Source of the DNA: Pseudoflavonifractor capillosus | GTDB lineage: Bacteria > Bacillota > Clostridia > Oscillospirales > Oscillospiraceae | DNA length: 64,000 nucleotides | Reading direction: 5' to 3' | NCBI RefSeq assembly: GCF_016902575.1 | Contig: NZ_JACSNZ010000001.1 | Span: 1-64,000, forward strand | Part shown: piece after piece, positions 49,704-58,196 of the stretch | Numbering within the stretch: the stretch's first letter is position 1 | Layout of the letters: each line of letters starts with the position of its first letter | Program-made: the position numbers and the translations under genes | Notes under the pieces: generated by a model | Database searches by the model: none | What the model was told of the DNA's origin: nothing | What the model saw: the letters and a program-made list of their open reading frames with translations, nothing else

Positions 49704-49776
49704 AGCGAGGATGACTTTGGTTCATAGGTAACTATGGACATCAGGCGTTACGCCCTTTGTCACCCTCGCTTTTTTT
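49704..49776 (+). terminator. Leader terminator 2 (three-way junction)
   Basis: AGCGAGG-A-TGAC pairs with GTCA-C-CCTCGCT and encloses two small perfect hairpins; seven Ts follow. The multibranched form is unusual for a simple terminator. Confidence 0.75.
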
Positions 49777-49841
49777 CTGCCCAAATGCCGGAACGCGGCT
49801 TTGAGGATATATCTAAATTACAGAAAGGCAGGTATGCACAC

Positions 49842-49997
49842 ATGAATGTGAAACAGAAAAGTCAGGAGCGCCTGACAACTAAGAAAAAGCCGGCTGAGAA
49901 CTGGCGACAGTATCAGAAACTGAATCAGACCGCGCGGAAACGCTGCCCGGTGATTCGGGCACCCGTCATTCCCCGTAGAACGCGGAGGGGGTGTTGA
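49842..49997 (+). CDS. Small basic protein (51 aa)
   Basis: A 51-residue, very basic protein (MNVKQKSQERLTTKKKPAEN, then RQYQKLNQTARKR and RAPVIPRRTRRGC) preceded by GAAAGGCAGG. It is the first frame after the structured leader and ends two bases before the exonuclease start. With about 17 Lys/Arg it may bind nucleic acid. It could also act as a leader peptide coupling translation to the exonuclease. No family recognised. Confidence 0.6.
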   Translation: MNVKQKSQERLTTKKKPAENWRQYQKLNQTARKRCPVIRAPVIPRRTRRGC

Positions 49998-49999
49998 GT

Positions 50000-51064
50000 A
50001 TGCCGGCAGGCAGTGCGGCTGTGAAAGAGAGGCATCAGCCTCTGGTGCTGGTGGATACGGCAGGCTTGTCCGAAGAAGAATGGCTTGCCTACCGCCGGAA
50101 AGGTATTGGCGGCAGCGATGTGGCGGCTCTGCTGGGCATTTCACCATGGCGGACAGCCCGAGATCTGTTTTATGACAAACTGAACATCGCAGTAGTCGAA
50201 GATCACGAGGACAACTGGGTGGCCCTGGAAATGGGACACCTGTTGGAACCGCTGGTGGCGAAGATCTTCCAGCACCGGACCGGCTACAAGGTCTATCAGA
50301 TCAAAAAGATGTTCCAGCACCCGAAGTATCCCTGGATGCTGGCGGATGTGGACTACTTTGTAGAACTGCCGGACGGCACCACCGCTATTCTGGAAATCAA
50401 GACCACAAACTACAACGCCAAAGATAACTGGTGGCTGGATGGTGAGGAAACCATTCCGGCCTACTATGAGTCCCAGGGGCGGCATTACATGGCCGTCATG
50501 GATGTGGATCGCTGCTTCTTCTGCTGCCTGTATGGCAACAATGAGAACGAAAGCATTATCCGTGATATGCAGAGAAATATGGCTTACGAGGATGAGATGA
50601 TTTTTCTGGAGCAGAATTTCTGGGAAAACCATGTCCTCACCAAGACACCGCCGCCTTACACCGAAGATGGCGACCTGGTGATCGAGAGTGTACGCCGGTA
50701 CACCGGTCCTGCTGACAAGGATGCCCCTGCTGTGACCCTTGACCTTCCTCTGACAGCCAAGCTGATGCGTTTTCTCCAGCTCCAAGAGCAAAAGAAATAC
50801 GCAGACGCCGGCAACAAGGAAATGGAGGAAGACATGAAGCGATTGAAAGCTGCCATCATCGCAAAAATGGGTAAAAGCTGCAAAGCCATCTGCCAGCAGG
50901 ATGGGGTGAATTATACTGTCACCTACAACCCGGTTCGGATTCCGAGCATCGACAAGGATAATCTGAAACGGTTGAAGCTGGAACACCCGGACATCTACGA
51001 GCAGTATGTGACTGTTTCCGAGCATCGCCGCTTCGCAGTAAAGAGTGAAGCCGCGGCGGCATAA
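50000..51064 (+). CDS. YqaJ-type viral recombinase exonuclease
   Basis: A 354-residue PD-(D/E)XK nuclease related to lambda exonuclease. GIGGSDVAALLGISPW (35-50) is the family's first signature. The active site shows E83 (MGHLLEP), D116/D118 (MLADVDYF) and E132-x-K134 (LEIKTT). The C-terminal part (about 235-354) is an extra helical region. Such enzymes resect one strand of double-stranded DNA and work with a single-strand annealing protein; a candidate partner lies at 53423. ATG 50000 is preceded by GGAGGGG; GTG 49991 is in frame but touches that site. Likely role: recombination or circularisation of element DNA. Confidence 0.92.
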   Translation: MPAGSAAVKERHQPLVLVDTAGLSEEEWLAYRRKGIGGSDVAALLGISPWRTARDLFYDKLNIAVVEDHEDNWVALEMGHLLEPLVAKIFQHRTGYKVYQIKKMFQHPKYPWMLADVDYFVELPDGTTAILEIKTTNYNAKDNWWLDGEETIPAYYESQGRHYMAVMDVDRCFFCCLYGNNENESIIRDMQRNMAYEDEMIFLEQNFWENHVLTKTPPPYTEDGDLVIESVRRYTGPADKDAPAVTLDLPLTAKLMRFLQLQEQKKYADAGNKEMEEDMKRLKAAIIAKMGKSCKAICQQDGVNYTVTYNPVRIPSIDKDNLKRLKLEHPDIYEQYVTVSEHRRFAVKSEAAAA

Positions 51065-51080
51065 AGGAGGGAAAAAAGAA

Positions 51081-53354
51081 GTGATCCATAGAGGAACTTA
51101 TGATGGGACGATCTATCATAACCCTGCAAACAAGTTCTGCATCATTAGTGTGAAAACCGCTGATAAGGATGTGCCTCCGGAGGCCCGGTCTACCCGCCGG
51201 TACAAAGACCATCTGATTCGATTCGTGGCAACAGGTTATGAATTGCCCCGCACCGATGCGGTGGAATTGGAACTGGACGGTGAATGGAAGAAGGGCAAGT
51301 ATGGTATGCAGCTTCAGGTGGAACAGTGGCATGAAATCGTGCCGAGGACTAAGAGCGGCGTGGAAGGCTATTTGGCTTCCGGCCTTATCAAAGGCATCGG
51401 CCCGGCAACTGCCGCCCAGATCGTTGACCGTTTCGGCGTGGATACGCTGGACATCCTGCAAAATCATCCGGAACGGCTTTTGGAGATCAAAGGCATCACG
51501 GAAAGCAGACTGGAGGACATCAAGACCTCGTATGCAGAGAGCCGGATGCTCCAAGACCTGATGACGCTGCTCTCCCCATTCAAGATCACGCCGAAAACGG
51601 CCCTAAAGATTTACCAGCACTTTGGGCCCGCCAGTGTGGATATTTTGAAAAAGAGTCCCTTTGAGTTGTGCCAGGTATCCGGTTTTGGATTTCTCCGGGT
51701 AGATGCCATCGTTCAGAAAAACGGCGGCGACCTGCATGACCCCACGCGGGTCAAGGGCGCACTGTTCTGGGCGCTGGAGGACAGCAAGGGCGGCAAAGGA
51801 CATTTGTTCCTGCCTGGTGAAACTTTGCGGAAGGAGGCTCTTCGGCTTCTCAACGCAAAGATCCCCGTCCCGTCTCTCCGGCTTCATGAACAGGAGGTCG
51901 CGGATGTGCTTCAGGACATGATTCTTCATGGCGAGGTGGTATCCGTCAAAGATAACATCTACCTGCCCCGCACATTTGCGCAGGAAGATGAAACGGCCCG
52001 GCGTATTGCCATGCGGCTTGTAAAACCGTCTGCCCCGGAGCGTATCGATCAGGTGCTGGAGCAGGTCAAGCGTGAAATGGGGCTGGCGCTGTCTTCCAAA
52101 CAGGAGGCAGCGGTCTACGCGGCTTACCGCCACAGCCTGTCCATTATCACAGGTTCTCCCGGCACCGGCAAGACAACGGTGCTCAAGACCATTTTGGAAG
52201 TCTACCGCCGCCTGCATCCGAAAGGCGAAATCGTTCTGATGGCGCCGACCGGCCGTGCCAGTCGGCGTATGGCGGAAAGCACTGGCTTTGACAAGGCGCG
52301 GACGCTCCACAGCGCCCTGGGCCTCGGCAGTGAAGAAGATGACGCCAACCGCAGCAGACAGCAGGAGCCGTTGTCGGCGGACCTGATCATCGTGGACGAG
52401 TTTTCTATGGTGGATATGTGGCTGGCAGACAAGTTTTTCTCCCGCATCAAGGATGGGGCCCGTATCGTTCTCGTGGGCGACCCCGACCAGCTCCCCAGTG
52501 TGGGCGCCGGGACTGTGTTCCGCGAACTGATCGACTGCGGCCTGATTCCCGTCACGGTGCTGGACCAGATCTTCCGCCAGTCCAAGGACAGCCTGATCGC
52601 TTATAACGCCAAATTCATCAACGAGGGCAACACCAAGCTATATTTTGGGCCGGACTTTGTATTTATGGCAAGCGATAACCAGGCAGAGGCCGCGGAGCGG
52701 ATCATCGCCCGTTACTGCCGGGAAATCGCGGAAAGCGGCATTGACCGGGTGCAGATTTTGTCCCCCTTCCGTTCGGAAGGCGCCGCGTCGGCGGAACAAC
52801 TCAACGAGGCCATCCGCGAGGTGGTCAACCCGTTCCGCTCTGCCGAGGAAGAAATCAAAATCGGCGTCAAAGTGTTCCGGGTAAACGACCGGATCATGCA
52901 GACCAAAAACACCGCCAAGGTGTCCAACGGCGACCTGGGATTTATCCGCTATATCAAAGACGATGAAGATGGCAAGCGTATCGGTCTGGACTTCGGTGTG
53001 GGCCGAGAACTGGAATACAGCGTAGAGGATATGGTCAATCTGGACCTTGCCTACGCCACCACCATCCACAAGGCAATGGGCTCTGAGTATGAAACGGTCA
53101 TCATGCCGCTTTTGAAAGCGCACACCGTCATGCTCTACCGCAACCTGCTCTATACCGGCATCACCCGAGCCAAAAAGCGCGTGGTGCTGATCGGCCAAAA
53201 GCAGGTGCTGTTTATGGCGATCCACCGGAATGAAATCGTCAAGCGGAATACGCTTCTGGGCACGCGCATCGGTATGTACTATAAGGCCTATGCCAAGCGG
53301 GCCGGAATCCCGGTCCCGGCAGCTCTGGAAGAAGAACTGAAATACGCTGGTTAA
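51081..53354 (+). CDS. RecD2/TraA-like SF1B DNA helicase
   Basis: A 757-residue 5'-3' helicase. The N-terminal region has tandem helix-hairpin-helix motifs (GLIKGIGPATAAQIVDRFG and the KSPFELCQVSGFGFLR part) as in RecD2. The motor carries Walker A GSPGTGKTT (about 358-366), DEFSMVD (Walker B), GDPDQLPSVGAG, DQIFRQ and the C-terminal AYATTIHKAMGSEYE and YTGITRAK motifs. GTG 51081 follows AAAGGAGGG at 9 bases. Chromosomal RecD2 is a repair helicase; here it sits right behind a YqaJ exonuclease, so the two may process DNA ends together. Confidence 0.93.
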   Translation: MIHRGTYDGTIYHNPANKFCIISVKTADKDVPPEARSTRRYKDHLIRFVATGYELPRTDAVELELDGEWKKGKYGMQLQVEQWHEIVPRTKSGVEGYLASGLIKGIGPATAAQIVDRFGVDTLDILQNHPERLLEIKGITESRLEDIKTSYAESRMLQDLMTLLSPFKITPKTALKIYQHFGPASVDILKKSPFELCQVSGFGFLRVDAIVQKNGGDLHDPTRVKGALFWALEDSKGGKGHLFLPGETLRKEALRLLNAKIPVPSLRLHEQEVADVLQDMILHGEVVSVKDNIYLPRTFAQEDETARRIAMRLVKPSAPERIDQVLEQVKREMGLALSSKQEAAVYAAYRHSLSIITGSPGTGKTTVLKTILEVYRRLHPKGEIVLMAPTGRASRRMAESTGFDKARTLHSALGLGSEEDDANRSRQQEPLSADLIIVDEFSMVDMWLADKFFSRIKDGARIVLVGDPDQLPSVGAGTVFRELIDCGLIPVTVLDQIFRQSKDSLIAYNAKFINEGNTKLYFGPDFVFMASDNQAEAAERIIARYCREIAESGIDRVQILSPFRSEGAASAEQLNEAIREVVNPFRSAEEEIKIGVKVFRVNDRIMQTKNTAKVSNGDLGFIRYIKDDEDGKRIGLDFGVGRELEYSVEDMVNLDLAYATTIHKAMGSEYETVIMPLLKAHTVMLYRNLLYTGITRAKKRVVLIGQKQVLFMAIHRNEIVKRNTLLGTRIGMYYKAYAKRAGIPVPAALEEELKYAG

Positions 53355-53422
53355 AAAAGAGGCGCAAGGTGCAGAAAATTGCCCCGCGTCTCCTATTTAT
53401 TACACAGGAAGGAGTATATGAC

Positions 53423-54511
53423 ATGAACGACAGCAATGCGAAAACGATGTACGAAACTGTGCCTGCGGCCGCTGAACTGAACAAGGTGCCGGGCTTTGAC
53501 CCGCTCAAGTTCCTCCGCCGCACCAAGGACACCCTGAAACTGGACCTGCCCTACCAGAAACTCTGGTTCCGCATGGCCCATCCCAACGGCCGTATGCGTC
53601 TGACGGCGCTGCGGATCACGGAGCAGATGGCGATTTTTGAGGCCAAGGTATTCCTGGACCGCAGTGACGCGGAGCCGTTCAGTATGAGCACGGCCCAGCA
53701 GACTACCCAGGACAGCCGCGACTTCGTGAAAGCCGCCCAGAATGAGGCGCTGAGCCAGGCCCTTACGGACGCAGGTTTTGGCATCCAGATGATCAGCGCC
53801 GGCGCCCAGGCCGACCTGATGGAGAAAAGCATTGAAACGCCGGTCAAGAAGGCCGCAGAACCGCCTGCCGGGCCGGCGGCACGCACGGCACCGCCGCAGG
53901 AGCCCCACAGCGCCCCTCAGAAGGGCGATACGCCTGCCGAGGGGAAATCCCCTGCCAGACCGATTGAAACGCCGCAAGGGGCGTTTGAGGCCGCAAGAAC
54001 GACAACCGTGACAACTGCCCCGCCGGAGGAAAACGCTGTTTCGGAAACGGTGGAGCAGCACCTGCCGGTGGAGCCCGAGAAAAAATTTGATAGGCTTCCG
54101 GTTGAGGTTTCGCCAAAAGCGGAACAGCCGGCGGCGGAGGATGAACAGGCGGATGAATTGCCTGTCCACGGCAATGTGACGGAACTGCCGGTCCAGCGCA
54201 TGGAGAAGCCTGAACCTGCCGCCGAGCCTATGCAGCCCGAAGATGACGCTGCCGGGGCGGCGGATACTGCGGTGGATACCCCCTCTTACACGAAGGACAC
54301 GCCTATGGAGGATATTCTGCAGGTCATGACGCTGGAACAGGCCCAGCAGGTCATCGTAGACGATGGCATCTGCAAGGGCATGACGATTGCCCAGGTGGCC
54401 GAGAAGCGGCCTGTCAACCTGCGGTATTACTTGATCCCGGGCAAAAGCAAAAACAACATGGTCCGCGCTGCCGCCCAGCTGGTTTTGAATTCGCTTCAAA
54501 AAGCCGGCTGA
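53423..54511 (+). CDS. Putative single-strand annealing-like protein with disordered linker
   Basis: A 362-residue protein in three parts. Residues 1-135 look folded and globular (WFRMAHPNGRMRLTALRITE, QMAIFEAKVFLD, ALSQALTDAGFGIQM); the pattern of a nucleotide/DNA-binding sheet followed by an ALxxAGFG helix recalls phage Sak/Rad52-like annealing proteins, though the match is weak. Residues 140-300 are rich in Pro, Ala, Glu and probably disordered. Residues 305-362 form a helical tail (MEDILQVMTLEQAQQVIVDD). It follows the exonuclease and helicase genes, where an annealing partner would be expected. Function is inferred from pattern and context. Confidence 0.5.
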   Translation: MNDSNAKTMYETVPAAAELNKVPGFDPLKFLRRTKDTLKLDLPYQKLWFRMAHPNGRMRLTALRITEQMAIFEAKVFLDRSDAEPFSMSTAQQTTQDSRDFVKAAQNEALSQALTDAGFGIQMISAGAQADLMEKSIETPVKKAAEPPAGPAARTAPPQEPHSAPQKGDTPAEGKSPARPIETPQGAFEAARTTTVTTAPPEENAVSETVEQHLPVEPEKKFDRLPVEVSPKAEQPAAEDEQADELPVHGNVTELPVQRMEKPEPAAEPMQPEDDAAGAADTAVDTPSYTKDTPMEDILQVMTLEQAQQVIVDDGICKGMTIAQVAEKRPVNLRYYLIPGKSKNNMVRAAAQLVLNSLQKAG

Positions 54512-54549
54512 TATGGCCCCCGGCGAGGGCATGAAGGGAGGAATGACAG

Positions 54550-56328
54550 ATGGGCTCGTACCCGGATGAATTTCCCTTCGGTATCATGGAAGTTGTGGAA
54601 CTGCTGCACCTGCGGGTCAGGCGCCAGCAGGCAAACAGCGTCTATGTGGACTGCCCGTTCTGCGGTGACCGCCGCGGGCGGATGAATGTCAATTTCGTCA
54701 AAAATGTCTGGCGGTGCAATCACTGCGACGAACATGGCGGAATGCTGGCGCTATATGCAAAATTGAATCACACGACGACCTCTGACGCTTATTGGGAAAT
54801 TGCAGAAGCTCTGTGTGACAATACCCACGAGGAACACGCACGCTCCGGGAATGAAGCCCAACAGCAGCCGGTCAGCACCGGGTCCCCATCTTCAGGGGCC
54901 CGGGCGGCCGCTGCAGGTTATTCTTCTTCCGAGCGAAAAACTGTGCCGCAGTCGGACAAAGCCAGCCCGGCCGAGATCCATCAGACGCTATCCCTCCTGC
55001 TGGCCCAGCTTACGCTACGGCCGGCACATCGGGAACATCTGCGTTCACCAAAGCGTGGGCTGTCTGATGAACAAATCGAGGCGCTGGGCTTTAAGAGTAC
55101 CCCGCCGCCCTTCTTATGCCGCTCTATCACGGACCGGCTGATCAGGCAGGGCTGCAGGGTGCAGGGCGTACCCGGATTTTACCGGGACGACAGCGGCCAC
55201 TGGACAATGGCATTTTATAAGAAAACCTCCGGCATCCTGATCCCCGCCATCGGCTTTGACGGCCGGCTTCAGGGATTTCAGATCATGCTGGATGTACCGC
55301 TGAAACACAAAGATGACCCGCCGGAAAAACCGGGGGCCAAGTACATCTGGTTTTCCTCTTCCTCAAAGACGGACGGGACAGGCTCCGGCAGCCCGGTACA
55401 TCTGATCGGTGACCCATCCGCCCGGGTGGTCTATGTGATCGAGGGGCTGCTGAAAGCAGATATTTCCCATTGTCTGACCGGGCGCACCTTTGCCGCGATT
55501 GCCGGGGCCAACAACACCAGCCCGCTGGACCCGTTGTTTGCCCTTTTGGCGCAGAACGGCACGGAGGAAATCATTGAAGCCCACGATATGGACAAGTACA
55601 ACAATCAAATGACGATGGCCGGGGCGTCGAAAATTTACCTGACGGCCCGGAAGTATGGCATGAACTGCCGGAGGCTGACCTGGAATCCCAACTATAAGGG
55701 ATTTGACGATTGGCAGCTGGCACTTCGCCGGGAAAATCAACGGAGAAAGGAGATCGATAGACTTAGTTTTAAGGCGCAGTACCTCCGCGGCTTGTGTGAG
55801 CTGGCGCATATTGAGGACTGCATCGAACTATGGCAGCACCTGGCTGAAAACAAGACCTGCCTGACGGAGTATCTTGGCTTGACCAGAGAGGAACATGAAA
55901 CCTTCCTGCGGCAAGGCAGGGATGCCCTCGGCGCCTTGCTGGAACCCCAGCGGCGGAAACAGAGGTTTGTGCTTTATCAGCTGGAACTGGACGAGCAGAA
56001 AGCCATCCCATTTGCTTTCAAGGAACTTGCGGCGTTACAAAAGGCCGGCTATGAACAGCCGCCCGCCGCCATGTACCGCATGGTCGGGGCTGGCGAAGTC
56101 TACTGCCCGGTGGAACAGAGCGACGCAGAGATTTTGAAGCGCCTGTTTGCTGACTGCCGGGAGGAACTGCCGGAAGGCTGCCACGGGCGGCCAATGGCGC
56201 TCTCTGATGTAGTAGAACTGGACCATTCTCCACGAAGGGTCTACTACTATGTCAATGGGGAGCATGAATTTCCGCAGGTCAAGTTTTCACCCATGCTTGC
56301 CAAAAAGGACATCAAAGAAGGGACATAA
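54550..56328 (+). CDS. CHC2 zinc-finger / toprim DNA primase-like protein
   Basis: A 592-residue protein. The N-terminal CHC2-type zinc finger has C35, C38, C56 and C59 (CPFCGDRRG, WRCNHCDEHGG). A middle domain of DUF3854/toprim character carries VIEGLLKADI (catalytic Glu) and EAHDMDKYNNQ (Asp pair), followed by TWNPNYKGFDDWQL. The C-terminal 200 residues are helical and unassigned. It probably makes primers for replication of the excised or transferred element. GGAGGAATG lies ahead of ATG 54550. It is more distant from DnaG than plasmid primases usually are. Confidence 0.85.
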   Translation: MGSYPDEFPFGIMEVVELLHLRVRRQQANSVYVDCPFCGDRRGRMNVNFVKNVWRCNHCDEHGGMLALYAKLNHTTTSDAYWEIAEALCDNTHEEHARSGNEAQQQPVSTGSPSSGARAAAAGYSSSERKTVPQSDKASPAEIHQTLSLLLAQLTLRPAHREHLRSPKRGLSDEQIEALGFKSTPPPFLCRSITDRLIRQGCRVQGVPGFYRDDSGHWTMAFYKKTSGILIPAIGFDGRLQGFQIMLDVPLKHKDDPPEKPGAKYIWFSSSSKTDGTGSGSPVHLIGDPSARVVYVIEGLLKADISHCLTGRTFAAIAGANNTSPLDPLFALLAQNGTEEIIEAHDMDKYNNQMTMAGASKIYLTARKYGMNCRRLTWNPNYKGFDDWQLALRRENQRRKEIDRLSFKAQYLRGLCELAHIEDCIELWQHLAENKTCLTEYLGLTREEHETFLRQGRDALGALLEPQRRKQRFVLYQLELDEQKAIPFAFKELAALQKAGYEQPPAAMYRMVGAGEVYCPVEQSDAEILKRLFADCREELPEGCHGRPMALSDVVELDHSPRRVYYYVNGEHEFPQVKFSPMLAKKDIKEGT

Positions 56329-56338
56329 AGAGGCTTCA

Positions 56339-56590
56339 ATGGTTGTTGTAAATGGGACGAAGAGAGGGCAGCTTCTGGCGCTTCTGGAACAATGCGCCCA
56401 TCTGAACGCTGATGTGCGGCCCCGCACGGATAAGGGATATTTTACGGTGACGGTTCCGCCGCCGTGGAATGGACCGGCCCAGCGGAAAGCCCAGGAGGTG
56501 CAGGACAGGATCAAAAAATGGTCGGAGCAGTATCCCAATGTGATATGTTACTGTTTCGACAGCTTCAGCACACTACTCTATGTGCTGTGA
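56339..56590 (+). CDS. Small protein, unknown function (83 aa)
   Basis: An 83-residue protein (MVVVNGTKRGQLLALLEQCA at the start) with a probable alpha/beta fold: helix at about 8-19, strand KGYFTVTVPPPW, helix RKAQEVQDRIKKWSEQ, strand NVICYCF. AAAGAGG precedes the ATG, 10 bases after the primase stop. It ends 73 bases before the PcfK-like gene. No family recognised. Confidence 0.65.
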   Translation: MVVVNGTKRGQLLALLEQCAHLNADVRPRTDKGYFTVTVPPPWNGPAQRKAQEVQDRIKKWSEQYPNVICYCFDSFSTLLYVL

Positions 56591-56663
56591 CACAGGTAAA
56601 CGATGGCATGGAACAGGTTTTATCCTGATCCATGCCATTTTTGTCAACGGAAAGGAGTTTATT

Positions 56664-57638
56664 ATGGGATATTTTTCGGAAATGTCGCTGGATATGCAGG
56701 AAGGCCGCAAACCGTCTGCCGCCTCGCTCACCCGCGAGTGCGCTTTTGAGGACGGGGAGAGCTTTGACGAGCTGCCGGTTCCGCCGGCTGACCGTCAGCC
56801 GGTACCGCCTGCCGCAGAGCCGGCGCCGCAGCCTGCTTTTGAAGACGACGGAGATTTGGATGAGGCCCCGGACGAGCTGGAACAGCCTGACGAGGCTGAG
56901 TCACCCGCAGAAAAAACCGATGAGGAGGACAATGCCGATGAGGGTCAGGCGGAGCCTGCCAAGGCCGATGCCTCCAATGCGGACGCTGACGAGGAACAGC
57001 GACGTGCCGAGCATGAGGCCGCCGAAGCCAAACGGAAGGCTGAGTGGGAGGCGAAACAGGCGGAAAAGAAGAAGGCCCTGCAGGAGCAGATGGACCGCTT
57101 GGCCGCCATGAGCGACGATGAGGTGGTGGCTGCCTCCATGCAGCGGGTCAGCGGCGATGTGGAAAAGCTGACCCGGCGCAATATGAAGGAGTGCGTGTCG
57201 GAGTATATCCAGACCAAGTGCCTGGAAGACCCGGCATTTGCCCGTCTCACCATGCACCCGAAGAAAACGATGGTCCGCTGCTTCCAGTACATCAGCCGCA
57301 AGGCGTGGGAGTACATCCAGGACGAATTGAAAGCAAACGGCATCCAGCCGGGACAGGGCAGCCAAGGGTATGGCTGCGATATTCCGGATGACCTGTGCTA
57401 TCAGTGGTCGGAGGATTACTTCCGTGACGTAGACGCCAAAGAGGATCAGGAGCAGGAAGAAAAGTTTGTCCCCCATCCCTACTATGGCAAGTCTTCCGTG
57501 AAATCCTCCAAGAAAAAGAAGACCGAGAAAAAGCCTGCCGAGAAGAAAAAGCCGGAGCCCAAGCCGGCGCCGGAAAAGAAGCCTGCTGCCGACGGGCAGA
57601 TGTCGCTGATGGATTTTGGTATGGCAAAGGCCGGCTGA
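56664..57638 (+). CDS. PcfK-like protein
   Basis: A 324-residue protein. An acidic, low-complexity N-terminal third (about 40-115, many Glu/Asp/Pro/Ala) leads into a coiled coil (about 112-150, EHEAAEAKRKAEWEAKQAEK), then a PcfK-like core (about 165-265: CVSEYIQTKCLEDPAFARLT, FQYISRKAWEYIQDEL) and a Lys-rich tail ending in MSLMDFGMAKAG. PcfK is known from conjugative plasmid pCF10 and Bacteroides/Firmicute ICEs without a fixed role. The last gene but one downstream is PcfJ-like, the usual partner. AAAGGAG precedes ATG 56664. Confidence 0.8.
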   Translation: MGYFSEMSLDMQEGRKPSAASLTRECAFEDGESFDELPVPPADRQPVPPAAEPAPQPAFEDDGDLDEAPDELEQPDEAESPAEKTDEEDNADEGQAEPAKADASNADADEEQRRAEHEAAEAKRKAEWEAKQAEKKKALQEQMDRLAAMSDDEVVAASMQRVSGDVEKLTRRNMKECVSEYIQTKCLEDPAFARLTMHPKKTMVRCFQYISRKAWEYIQDELKANGIQPGQGSQGYGCDIPDDLCYQWSEDYFRDVDAKEDQEQEEKFVPHPYYGKSSVKSSKKKKTEKKPAEKKKPEPKPAPEKKPAADGQMSLMDFGMAKAG

Positions 57639-57649
57639 GGAGGCAGAGT

Positions 57650-58195
57650 ATGATTGCGTATAAAGGTTTTCGGCCCGGCATGATCTGCATTGGCTATCAG
57701 TTTCAGATGGGTCTTAATGTGACTGAAAAGGCCAACTGCCGCCAAAATGGATTCCATTGTGCGGAGGACCCGCTGGACTGCCTGAGCTATTACAGCGATG
57801 TAGACCATTCAGAATACTACATCGTCAACGCCGGCGGGGACATCGACGAAGACGAAGTGGATTCCAAGATCTCCTGTACCGAGCTGACTGTCCTTAAAAA
57901 GCTGACGAAAGAAGAACTGTTTCTCCACGGTCTCGCCTTCATGGCAGACCACCCTAAGCGAAAGTGGAACAAACATGTACGGAAGGACAGAGCTGAAGCA
58001 TGGAGCGGCTATGCGGCAGTCCGCGGCACCGACCCCGTAGCCAAGGGCAGCCGGAAGGGTGATGTATTGGCCTTTGCCAAGGAGGACCCAGCCACCGGCA
58101 GCATCCAGCAGATCGTGGTGGCTACCATTGATGGAAAGACGCTCCTGCCGAATGTCTGGTATGGTGCGAATCTTGAAAGAAGGACGGTGAACTAA
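57650..58195 (+). CDS. DUF7666-like protein
   Basis: A 181-residue protein with the N-terminal pattern MIAYKGFRPGMICIGYQF and the conserved NGFHCAEDPLDCLSYYSD, which matches the phage/ICE family DUF7666. The second half (KRKWNKHVRK and SRKGDVLAFAKED) has no assigned domain. GAGGAGGCAG precedes the ATG. It lies between the PcfK-like and PcfJ-like genes with gaps of 11 and 1 bases, so translation is probably coupled. Function unknown. Confidence 0.75.
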   Translation: MIAYKGFRPGMICIGYQFQMGLNVTEKANCRQNGFHCAEDPLDCLSYYSDVDHSEYYIVNAGGDIDEDEVDSKISCTELTVLKKLTKEELFLHGLAFMADHPKRKWNKHVRKDRAEAWSGYAAVRGTDPVAKGSRKGDVLAFAKEDPATGSIQQIVVATIDGKTLLPNVWYGANLERRTVN

Positions 58196-58196
58196 A

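Larger units (their letters stand above)
49530..49841 (+). ncRNA. Structured leader RNA with tandem terminators
   Basis: The leader folds, by eye, into three domains. (1) 49541-49606: outer stem TGTGC/GCACA enclosing three hairpins, TCCC/GGGA, TACAGA/TCTGTA and GCAGGC/GCCCGC, i.e. a four-way junction. (2) 49628-49678: GCCAGTA/TACTGGC plus inner GCCC/GGGC and seven Ts; a competing hairpin CAGTA-GTAT-TACTG uses the same 5' arm. (3) 49704-49776: AGCGAGG-TGAC with GTCA-CCTCGCT, enclosing CATAG-GTAA-CTATG and GGCG-TTA-CGCC, then seven Ts. Two terminators before the first gene imply controlled read-through. No known riboswitch class was recognised. Confidence 0.6.
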
